This document shows positions 25,701 to 37,700 of a DNA stretch of 64,000 nucleotides, one piece after another. The first letter of the stretch is position 1. Every line of letters starts with the position of its first letter. The stretch spans positions 14,487,444 to 14,551,443 of the forward strand of contig CAKAKS010000004.1 in assembly GCA_916700875.1 (NCBI GenBank), given 5' to 3'. The translations under genes were made by a program, and so were the position numbers. Below the pieces are notes generated by a model, which was not told the origin of the DNA, did no database searches, and was given only the letters and a program-made list of their open reading frames with translations. Source of the DNA: Sebastes aleutianus (Eukaryota; Chordata; Actinopteri; Perciformes; Sebastidae).

Positions 25701-28700
25701 TAATTATTCAAGCAGAGGTGAGGAGCGGACACCTTGGCAGTAGTCCCTCGTCTCTTATCTTGACAGTAGATTTTACAGCTTTACAACCACCAGAATTCCC
25801 TTTTAAGGGCTCTGGGTGATTTGATGGCCTAATTGACACCATCTTGTGTGTAATGGCTGACCTGGGGCTGTATTCTTTCAATTAAGTGCTCCTCTTCTTC
25901 CTTCACATCTTCCGATCTCTGCAGGCACACCTGCTTTTTATCCTGCTTTCTATCAGACACGCTGATGTTGAGCATCTGCAGGGGTGCTGGATGTGCCCAG
26001 CACACAGTAGCCTCTTTTTAGACACAGCGTAGATGTGCTATATATTTACACAACTCGATAAGACGTGCCAACATTTAAGTACGGTATGTGCATGCTAGCT
26101 GATACACAGTGACAGCCAACTCGGGTACAGCAGGCACAAGTGGCACATCAATAAATAAGCTAAACAATAAAGAAACCAGGGAATAATCAAAACAGTTCCT
26201 TGAATAGTTTTTCCTCCATTTTTAAAATGTTTCTTTTGACCACAGACAACCAAAGGTCACATTAGAGCTGTAAGGATTAATTGATTAGTTGTCAACTATT
26301 AAATTAATCACTATTTGAATCGATTAACTATTAACTATTTGAATCGATTAATCGGTTTGAGTTATTTTTAAGGGGGAAAAAAGTAAAAATTATCTGATTC
26401 CAGCTTCTTAAATGTGAATGTTTACCGGTTTCTTTACTCCTCTATGTCAGTAAACTGAGTTACAGAAAAAACAAGACATTTGAGGGCGTCAATCTCGGGC
26501 TTTGGGAAACACTGATTGACATTTTTCACCATTTTCTGACATTTTCTAGACTAAACAGTTGGTCTTTCTCGATTGATCAAGAAATTAATCGACAATGAAA
26601 ATTTTTAGTTGCAGCCTTAGTACACATACAATGGAAGTCTGCAGAACGTTCACCCTCATCTGAATTTATATATGTAGTTTGGATGTGAGAGTTTCGAACT
26701 AGAACAGTAAAATTATCCAAATAATCTATGAGTACAGGTGGTCAAACATATTTTTACTCTCCTACTGGTGCTTCCATTTCAGTGTCAGAGATTTGTTCTG
26801 TGTTGGTGTAAAAAATTCAATAACCAAACTTGCCTGTTCTGAACTTCTACTCTTACTTTTCTCTCTTTCACCCCTCCAGGCCCTGGACGGCTTCTTCTTT
26901 GTGGTAAACATGGAGGGTAACATTGTGTTCGTGTCGGAAAATGTGACCCAGTACCTGCGCTACAACCAGGAGGAGCTGATGAACACCAGCGTCTACAGCG
27001 TACTGCACGTCGGGGATCATGCCGAGTTCATCAAGAACCTGCTTCCCAAATCCCTCGGTTAGCCTCCAGCTTATTTTCCCTGCCAGCATTTGCTTTGCTC
27101 TACCTGTCAGGCTGTGTCTCGCTGTGTCACTTGTGTTCCACGTCTCTCGCTCTCTCTTCCCGACTCCGTATGTATGTCCTCTATGTTGCATCACTCCCAC
27201 CTCTGCTCATACCCTGTTCACACCCTGGCCTCATCTCTTGCATTTACGCAGTGTGCTTCCTCTGTCTCTTAATACCTCTCTTCTTCTCCCTGTACAGTCA
27301 GTTGTAGGTGGCTGTTTGTTCGTGATGTCAGTTTAATTAAAACGCTAAATTGTTTACGGCTAAACTGCTACGAAGAGGATGTGGGGAAACCTGGATAATA
27401 TAAAATGTTATGTAAGCTTTATATACAGGGTTGGCTCCATGCATATAACCTATAGGTTCTTCATTTTTTCTTTTGCTGATGCTCAGCCCAGACATTTGCT
27501 CTCGCTCCTCTCTTCTTCCTCCCTCCCTTTTCAGCTAATTAACTTCCTTTTTCGGCTTCTCTCCCCTGTCAGCAGCATCCCTCCCTTCCTATATTCTCTT
27601 CTCATGCCCTTCCTTCCCCTTCTCTTCGCTTTGTGTGTTATTCTCACCCACACCAAGTTCCCATTTTCATGCTCTCGCTTTCCTATTTCCTCCCTGAAAA
27701 GCATTGTCTTTATGCTAGCATCTCGTGAAAACAGGCCATTTATTTTCGTAAGACAGACAATTGCCTTTTTCTTTCTCTCCTCCAGTTTTTGCCCTCTTCT
27801 TTTCCCCTCGTCTCCTTTCTCTTCTTTCATACCTACATACCTTCATACCTCTCCATCTCCTCTGTGTAAGAGGTGATTGTAATGTATGTCAGTGCACCCC
27901 ATCAGCAGCTCTTTCTAAGTCCCTTCTCCCCGTCCTCTCGTCTCCCGGTGCTTCGGATTGAGGTCTGAGTGCCCAGCCATCTGGGTGGGAGAGCAGCACA
28001 GAGCGGAGTACCCTGGAAACGATCAGCGGGCTGTGTCCCAGATACTGGGAGATTATCAATGCACTGAATGAGATCACAAACCAGATGGAGTGTGATGGGA
28101 GTTTGCTAGAGTTAAATGAGTTGTGTGCGTGACTGTACATGTCTCTTTATCTTTTTGTGTGTGTGTACGGAAGTGCGCGTCCGCTTGCACATGTGCGTAC
28201 ATGCGTGTTCGCTCGCGCCTGTGTAAGTGTTGGAAAGAAGAAGAAAGACTGGCAATGATGTTTTTAGAGGGCATGCATATGGAGGCCTGGCTGTGATGCA
28301 TGGCTGTGGATAGATGGCACAGGGCTCCGGGTTCCAACTGCTCATTATGACTGATCTCTACCCAGCAACTGCTCTCTCCTTTTTTACACTTTTTCCGCCT
28401 TCATTCTCTCTGTCTTGCTCTCATTATGTCTTTCACTTGCAGCGTGGTAGCCTCTCTTGGCTCGCTCGTCGCAGCTCCCTGTTTTGTTGTTCACTTTTTG
28501 GCTGCAGTAAAAAAAAAAAAATTGTCAAATAAAATCCCCAGGAGGCCGGCCACATTGTAAATCTCCCTTGCCCCCTTCTTGTTCCCCTGCAGTGAACGGC
28601 GTCCCGTGGTCCAGCGAGGGTCCGAGGAGGAACAGTCACACGTTCAACTGCCGAATGCTGGTCAATCCTCACAGCGACAACCAGGACGAGTCGCACGAGC

Positions 28701-31700
28701 ACGAGCCTCAGCAGCAGAAATACGAGACCATGCAGTGTTTCGCCGTTTCGGAGCCCAAGTCCATCAAGGAGGAAGGAGACGGTATGAAAGGAGAGGGGGA
28801 GATGGTGTGGGAAAAGAGAGAGAATGGATCATTTGTAGGGCTGTACAATTATTCGAAATCGCAATATTGCGGATATTTGTCAAAATCGCAATGTTCGTTA
28901 AAGGCGAAATGTGTGCCATTTTAAATTAAATATTGTGTTGCGGCCTACACATCATCTTCTACAGACTTAAGAAAACATCTTTGATACAGATTCCCGCAAA
29001 AATCACACCATAATCATTTTAATTTATCATTTATGGTTTATCAATGAAAATGAGAATAATCATAAAAATATCATTCCCTCTATTATATTTCAAATCATAT
29101 CGCTATTGCAATATCAGTCAAAATGATCGCAATTAGATATTTTTTCAAATTGGTGCAGCCCGAATCATTTGACACTAAAGTAGTGACCATACAAAACAAG
29201 CTTGGACAGGCACAGTTTTTTCGGATGTGATAAAACTCTCTGAATTGCCTCCATTCCTGTGACATGTATAATACCAGTCACAATTTTTTACCATATCACA
29301 TTTAAATATTCATAATTTAATCTAGAGCAATTGTAAAGACTTTTGCGATTAGATAATTTAAGAATAGAATAGTGAATTGAGAGAAATGTTAGGAACTTTA
29401 GAGTCGGATTAGGATCTCAGAGCTTGCAATTTAATATGTCCTGATGTACAAAAGTATAAGTCATTGGTGGAACAATTTCTAAAACACTCAACAGTCATTA
29501 TGGGAAGCAAAAGCCAGCAGACAAAAGGCAAACTATTATGATGGAGGAATGGATGATTGCTTAAGAGAGAAATTAGCCTAAAATCATCTTTGAACACCGG
29601 AGTACACAATAAAAAATAAAGGCATCTAGAAAATGGGGGGAAACTCTAAGTAGTCTGGCAGAGCAAGAAGCATCTCTACCTTATGTAACATCAGACTGAT
29701 GATTCTAGTCTTCAATGGACGGCTGAATGAAAGGTTACAGAATCAGAATTATTAAATAGTTTAAATTGGGGATGTCAAAGTTAACGTGTTAATAACGTGT
29801 TAATAACGCCTTAATGCAAATTTCTTTTAATGCCACAAATTTCTTTAACGCATTAATGCAAATTGCGATTTGTTTGGTTGTAGCGGGCTCGGTTTTAAAG
29901 CTAGAGTGAAGATACTGGTATCATATGAAACTAGAAAAACCTAAGAAATCCATTGGTACCAACCATGTCATACTAGCTTGTCGTGAAGGATGTTAAATAA
30001 CGCTCCAAATTTACGCTAAACTTTGGCGAGGAAAAACTGTTATGGCTATTTTCAAATGGGTCCCTTGACCTCTGACCTCAAGCTATGTGAATGAAAATTG
30101 GTTCAATGGGTACCCACGAGTCTCCCCTTTACAGACATGCCCACTTTCTGATATTCACATGCAGTTTGGAGCAAGTCATAATCAAGTCAGCACACTGACA
30201 ACTGTTGTTGCCTGTTGGGCTTGAGTTTTCCATGTTATGATTTGAGCATATTTTTATGCTAAATGCAGTACCTGTGAGGGTTTCTGGACTATATTTGTCA
30301 TTGTATTGTGTTGTTAATTGATTTCCAATAGTAAATATATACATACATTTGCATAAAGCAAGCATATTTGCCCACTCCCATGTTGATAAGAGCATTAAGT
30401 ACTTGACAAATCTCCCCTTGAGGTACATTTTGAACAGATAAAAAATGTGTGATTAATCGCGATTAATCATGGACAATCATATGATTAATGATTAAATATT
30501 TTAATCGATTGACAGCCCTAGTTTAATTTGATTGCTTGTGATGTAGCTCAGAAACCTTGATTAGGACAAATAGAGAAGCTTTCTTGGGTGTAAGAAACCT
30601 GCTGCAGAAAGGAAACTGTTATTAAATATGAATCCAAGTTGCAGCCATTTTCATCATGAATGATGACGATAAAATTTGCCATATTATGTCTCGTAACTGG
30701 CATTGTATGTGAAAAGCGGTATAAGCAACTGATGAGTAGCCGTTCTGGTGCCACTCAACTTACAGCCATGAAAAGTTAAGTGACACAAGGGAGACGAGAG
30801 GCCGGGCAGCTGTCATTAAAGCCTATCTATAATTCATGTACATCCCTCACAAACCTGGGGCGTATGACTCCAAGGAAAGGGTGCAGCTGTTATTGCATCA
30901 GCAGTAAACCGCTCTTTTGATAACCTTCAAATCATTCTCAACGTTTTGCGCGTTTTGTGAGCAGAGAAGCTGCTTGTGGAGTAGCCACCATTAGCATAAA
31001 CATGTGCTCGCCTTTCCTGGGAAGTGTTTTAAATTGTACGTTGGCTACGCTCTCCTTATAGTGTTCAGTCACTGAGAGGTCACTGGGCTTTTCCAGTGGT
31101 TTTCATGCCTTTAGACTGGAACTTGAGATCCTGTAGTTTGAGTAAATTTCCATAACAAGTGACGGTCCTTTATCCAAAAACTTTCACCACACTTTTGATA
31201 CGTAATGCTCTCAAAACAATCTCAATATTCTACATCTTAACTACCTTAATCCTCTACATCCCACTGCCAAACTATAACTCAGTGGTTAATTAGAACAATA
31301 AGTGAAAATGCAAATGTTTCACTCCAAGTCTCAACCTGTCTTTTTTTCCTCTCTGGCTTCCTTTGTGCACCAGCTGCTTGCCAGCCATACTTTGGCAAGT
31401 GGACTGACTAGGACCCAGGCCAGAGTTGTGCTAGTGTTTGTGTGTGAGTAGCGCGGCAGGATCAGCGGTTGCAGTTGCAGGGATTTGTCCAGCCAGAGAC
31501 AGAGGAAGGAAGGAAGGAGAGGGAAAGCAAGAGAATTGAGAGAGAGAGATTCACAGATCCAAGGGCCGGACCACCCAAGATGCTCTGTTTACAAGTCAAA
31601 ATGAGGAATGTGTGTGTGTCGGCCCTGGCATGCATTTCTTTGCCAGAAACATGTGTGGGATTGTGGGTATTACTGGCACGGGAAAGTTAGATGGCAGACT

Positions 31701-34700
31701 TTTTGGGGTCACCCCAGTCCTGAACTTGGCGGTGTCATCTATGTGTGTGTTAGAGGCAACTGTCATGATTGAGCGATGGCAATCTTTAATGTCGGGCCAG
31801 GGGAGGTGTCATCAGTGTGAGATGGCACTGTAGGTGAGGCCAGCCGGAGACGCACGCACGCGAACGGCGCATACACATACACACGCACCTTCAAAGGTCA
31901 CACTTCATCATTTCCCTTGCCAGCGATAGCTGCTCCTCCTCATGAAAGGAGTGGAGCCATGATCCCCATGCTCATTAATAACTGTATTAATTATGCTGCC
32001 GGGGAATAACATGCATTTCATTTTCTCTCCCGGTCTCTGTTTCGATCATTTACGCCCCCATCCTCCCCTCTCCTCCCCTTTCCCATCCCCCTTCATCCCT
32101 TCTGTCCTCTTTGTTACATCCTCTACCTCATCTTTCCTCCACTCGTCCCCTCTGTTCTCGCTCTTCCGCTCTCTCTCTTTTAGACTTCCAGTCGTGTCTG
32201 ATCTGTGTGGCTCGCAGGGTGCCCATGAAGGAAAGACCCATGCTTCCCACGCATGAGAGCTTCACCACGCGCCAGGACCTGCAAGGTACACGAACCAGTC
32301 ACACAGCCGGGAACTACAAACTAACATAGTGAAGAACTTTCACAGCAAACTTTATTTCTTTTTCCAGCAGACAAAACTAAATTTTTCTCAGAAATACACT
32401 TTCCAGTAAAAGCTATCAGGGCATGCCAATAAGGGGTGGGGGAAAAATTGGTACAGCATAGTATCTTGATATTTTGATGGCAATATTGTATCGATCATCA
32501 ATCATGGCGTTCTACGGTCTGTTATTTCTTTATAGCAGACCGTTGCTATGTATAACAGACCGTTGCTATGGGCGCAGTTCTGATGGAGGATAATGTACAA
32601 CTAGCAGGTCATTGTTGTGAAATAAACCCCTTCAGACATGTCCCTGTCGGGGTTTATTTATACTGTACATTATCCCTTACATATAACGCAATATATTTTA
32701 TCGCAATACTCAACATATTGCAAAATGTTTAAAATCGCAATAACATTGTATCGTGATTTAAGTATAGTGATAATATCGTATCGTGGGGACTTTGGTGATT
32801 CCCTCCCCTAATGCCAATCATAGTGACCAGCTTAGTTCCCTACTGCCAATTTAGTAGTACATTTTCAGCTGTTTGAATAAAGCTTTGCAAAAAATGATAT
32901 AGTGCCTTTACACAGACACATCCTCATCCCATGTCACCAGCCCATAAATCAGCTCACACTACAGTGTAGGTATTTAAAGATTATTATATCCTTGGTAAAG
33001 GCCCTTAGCAGTGAGCGCATTAGCTGAACACGCTTCCCACCTCTGTCTGCACTCTGGGAGGTAAAGTACCTGTCTGAACACTGGCGCAGAGATGCAGACG
33101 GCTGTCTGTGTTTCACCTGGTCTTTGATGTGCTTGTACCATTTGTGTGTGGCATACACACACAGAGATAACACACAAACTCATAGTTACTTGCTGACATA
33201 TAGTAATTTACTTTAGTTCCCCACCCAGACTATTGTAGGCGTGCATGTCTGCATGCCTTCATTTGTTTGCCTGTTTGTTGGGGCTGCACAATTCTGGATA
33301 AAATAAATATCAGGGTTTTCTTGAGTATGATTTTTTTCTTCTCACGATTCGTTGGAAAAACTTGTTGCATATGGTGTTGTGCTGTAAAATGCTCCCGTTA
33401 CAAATGTTTGTGTGACAAGTCTTTAGTCAGTCCCTTTGGCTGTCATTCAAGCAGCAAGTCTGCTTGTCAGCCCTTTTAAATGCTTCGCTGCCTCCATTTA
33501 AATTGCAAACCGGTGAGGGACAACTGTTTCACTGATACGAGTGACTGTTTACACACATCACACAGATGTGTGTGTTGAGCTCTAAGATGAATGCTTCTAC
33601 CTTTTGTGTCTAAATGGCGATCTTAAAGTTTGTACTGACAGTATTTGTACTCATGTTTGCCTATCTAATCTTTTGTAGCCAGGACTGTCTCCTCAGTTTA
33701 TTTCAGTGCATTACTTACACAGACAAGTTGTAATCAAAATGTAAATAGAGTAAATCCTCCATATTCCTTCAATCAATATCAAAACCACAGAGCTCTTGTG
33801 CAGCAGAGCGGCCAAGTGAAGAGCATTTTCTGGTCAACAAGCTGCTCTACATGTTTATGTTTGAGAGAGACATCGAGTCCCCATCAGCTCAGCTGGTGTG
33901 GGTTTGTATATGTGTATAGAAATCCTTACTTCCATGCCTGACTAAGGCCTGCCTAATCCGGTCCCTTGTGTTTAGGTAAGATAACGTCCCTGGATACCAG
34001 TCTGCTGCGGGCGTCCATGAAGCCGGGCTGGGAGGATCTGGTGAGGCGCTGCATCCAGAGATTCCACCTGCAGAATGACGGGGAGATGTCTTTTGCCAAG
34101 AGACATCAGCAGGAAGGTAATGCAAAGAATATCTTGTTTAATTAACGGCTCTTGATAGTTGCATCTTTTGGTCTTTTATGATGCCGTTGTCAGACGACTG
34201 CATCAGTATAAAATGGTGATTTGATCATGGGTTAACCAAAGCTAATGGTTAATCGTACGCTTCTGAACTGAAAACAGAACCTAATAATCATCTAAGTAAG
34301 AAGTGTTTTGTGTGTGCATCTACTGATATAAGTGCATATGTGTCCTTTAGTGCTCCGCCACGGCCAGGCGTTCAGCCCCATCTACCGCTTCTCCCTCTCC
34401 GATGGAACCATCGTGTCGGCCCACACCAAGAGCAAACTGGTGCGCTCGCCCGCCACCAATGAACCCCAGCTCTACATGTCCCTGCACATTCTCCAGAGGT
34501 ATGCCTCGCTACCTACACCTGTGTTAGGAAGAGAGAGAGACAAATCTGCAGCATGAACTTGGTTACATGTTTTAGCCTGTTAATGCCCTGCAGCACAACC
34601 TGATGGCTTCTTCTTGTATTCTGTGTGGATGTGATAATATGTACATTCGTGCTTGCCAGTGGTCTCACGGAACAGGGTCACAAATCGGACATGAAGGTTA

Positions 34701-37700
34701 CGTCATTCAAAAAGACAAATTAAACAAATTGTACCACCTTCCCCCTGTCATATATGCAGATAGTTTTAGTTAAGATTAGTTCAAAGTAAAGAACAGCAAT
34801 TTACTCAGGATAATATTTAGGGCTGCCCCCTCTTAGACTAATCGGTTGTTTTGGTCTTAGTCGACTAAGATTTATTTATTTGATTAGTTGTTTTTTATGC
34901 TTTTTTCATGCTTAATGACTTATTTCCAAGAAACTTATGAGCACATCTCATGTAAACACAATATTTAAAGTGGTGCTTTTGTGGGATTCTTTGTGGAGAA
35001 ACTCAGTTTTACAGATCAGACGATTAAATCAACTAATTGATTAGTTGACAAAATCATATGAGTGTTAGTCGATTAAGAATTTCTTCGGTAGAGTACAGCC
35101 CTAATAAAAATAATAATAAGTGCAGTGGCCAATTTTCTAACTTCTACAGAAAATTTTCGGTAATGAAAACTGTCGAACTAATCAACTGTATTATCTGTGT
35201 CTGTTTTGAACCTCTAGGGAGCAGACGGTCTGTGGAATGGGCCAGGACATGGGTCCTGGCAGTCAGGCCACAGGGATGGCTCCCAAGCCGATGAACTCCT
35301 CCACTCCCTCCATGACGCCGCCGACCCCAGGCAGTTTGCCAGGTTCAGGGCCTCAGGGCCAAGACACTACCATCAGCAGCAACAGCACGCCTTTTTCCTC
35401 TCCAGGCCCTGCTGGCCCCAGAGAACCAGCAGCCATGGGAGGTCACATGCAGGGCTACCGTTTTGGCTGCCCTCCACCCCACAACCACACCGGGGGCATG
35501 CAACCGCCACAGCAGGGCCCCAATTGGAGGATGAACAGCCCCTCTCGCGCTAGCCCCAGCCCAGCCGGCGGGCCCCATCCACCTCAACAGAACTCTATGC
35601 TGTCGCCGAGGCACCGAGGTAGTCCTGGGGGGGCGGGCAGCCCTCGTGTAGCGGGAGGCCTGCACTCACCCTCCCCGGTGGGGATGTGTGGTGGAGGGCC
35701 TGGAGGTGCAGGTGGTAGTAGCACGGCTAGCACCCATGCTAACAGCTACACTAGCAGTTCTCTGTCAGCTCTGCAGGCCCTTAGCGAGTGCCACGGTGTA
35801 GGACATGGGCATGGGGCCCCTCATGCACACACACTGGGGTCTCCTGACCGAAAGATAGGCTCCCCAGCTGGGGTCACACAAGGGTCAGGGGTGAACCCTC
35901 ATCTGATGTCAAAACTTGGAGGAGGCAGTGGTGGCACAGGAGACTCATTTGGACCTCACACAGACGTGGGTCAGGGGCACACCCAGAGCCAGACGGAGAG
36001 CAACCTAGCCGAGCCCAAGGAGGAGAGGGAAGGGCCCCCCGAGGGCCTCGACGCTCACAATCGCCTTCATGACAACAAGGGCCACACCAAGCTACTGCAA
36101 CTGCTCACCACCAAGCCCGAGCCTCTGGAGACGCCCCTGTCCCCTGGCGCAGGAGGTGAGGGCAAGGACCAGGCAGGGACTGGGGTCCGGGGTGGCCATG
36201 CTGGAGGGAACACTCATGCCACATCCCTCAAGGAAAAACACAAGATCCTCCACCAACTGCTCCAGAACAGTACGTCTCCAGTAGACCTGGCCAAACTCAC
36301 TGCAGAGGCCACAGGCAAAGAGCTGGGCCAAGACCAAGCCCAGGGCGCTGGTGGTACAGCTTCTGGGGCAGATATTGCTCCGAAGCAGGAGCCCTTGAGC
36401 CCCAAGAAGAAGGACAATGCTCTGCTTCGCTATCTACTGGATAAGGATGACACTGGACTGAAGGACAAGGTACCTAAGCTAGAGCCTGGGGAGGTGAAGG
36501 TCGAAGGGGGCAAACACCCTCTTGTCAAGACGGAGAAACAAGACACGGGATACGACCGGGCTGAACAGGTTAGTTTTTACAAAAAGCTCCTCCTTGTGTG
36601 TCTTATCGTTTGATAAATAGCTTTTTTTACTGCTTCTTTTCCATCTTTGAAACGATGAAAGAACTAGAGCTGCCCTAAAACTTACTGGTTGTAACCTCCA
36701 TTGCGAAAACTAAAACTTTTTAGCCCTGTACTGCTCCACTTGCCTCCCCTCTCTGTCTGAGCGTTAATCTGGGTTAGGTAGCAGATGTTGGCTCCTCCAA
36801 GTCCCATGTCCACACAGGATGCTACAGCTAAACACACAAACGGTCTGGCAGTGTGTAGAGGTCAGACAGACAGTATTTGTGGCATATATACAGTCTCATT
36901 CAGATATACAGTCTCGTCATATACGCTTAGGACACCATGCATGTTTTTTATTCACGTATATAAAACACATCTGGTCCTTTCACTGCCTATGTGTTGGCAG
37001 CACAAGCTGAGGGAAGCGATCCGCCAGCTTCAAACAACTGTGACATTTGGAAGGAGCCCCTGTGGTTCTCCAGCCATTTGATCCTGGTTGCGTTTGGCCA
37101 GAATCCTCAGGTTTGGCACCGAGCTCAGGTCAGGCCTGGCGCTGGAAGAGAGAAGAGGAGGAAAGAGTAAAAGGGAGAGTGTTGCTGGTAAAAGTTCTGT
37201 GTAGCGGAGGTCTTAGCTTGCTGATTCTCTAATGCAAAAAAGTAAACCAGTGTTTGGTGAGACTCGTAACCTTTCATACAGGAAACCTGTTTACGACGTG
37301 CTCTACTAAACAACACAAGTTCAAGACACGAGTCTAGCAAATCATAGTTCTGTCACGCACATCACTGCTAAACCACAGAATTATATAGAATTACACAAAA
37401 GAACATGAATGCTCTTGCACGCTTTGCTCTCTCTATTTCTCTCTTTACCTCCCTCTTCTTAGACCAGATCAGATCAGGCTGTAGCTAATGATTATTTTCA
37501 TTATCGATTGATCTGCTGATTATTTTTTTAGATTAATCAATTAATCATTTGGTCTATAAAATGTCAGAAAATGTTGAAAAATGTCCATCCCAGTTTCTCA
37601 AAGTCCAAGGTGACGTCTTTAAATTAGGGCTGTCAATCGATTAAAATTTGGTACCAATGGATTACTTAAGTTTTCTAGTTTCATGTGATACCCGTATCTT

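Larger units (their letters stand above)
22904..26879 (+). other. ncoa2: ncoa2 intron 3
   Basis: Contains two back-to-back hAT-like elements (23801-24503 and 24512-24885) and one at 26263-26619. The stretches 22904-23800 and 24886-26262 show no feature I can name. Confidence 0.85.
28782..32183 (+). other. ncoa2: ncoa2 intron 5
   Basis: Holds hAT-type elements at 28836-29163 and 29767-30520. The stretch 30530-32040 shows nothing I can name. A long pyrimidine-rich run at about 32040-32180 precedes the next acceptor. Confidence 0.85.

Noticed and set aside
27379..27876. 165-codon plus-strand frame in ncoa2 intron 4
   Set aside because: It is open because the strand is pyrimidine-rich (Ser/Phe/Leu/Pro repeats); it has no start context, splice support or family resemblance.
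35058..35294. Frame overlapping the start of ncoa2 exon 9
   Set aside because: It begins inside a hAT-type MITE and reads exon 9 in the wrong frame; the exon-8-to-9 junction fixes the correct one.
36569..36613. Extension of the exon 9 frame past 36568
   Set aside because: The open frame continues to a stop at about 36611, but CAG|GTTAGT is a suitable donor, and exon 10 continues the protein in phase.
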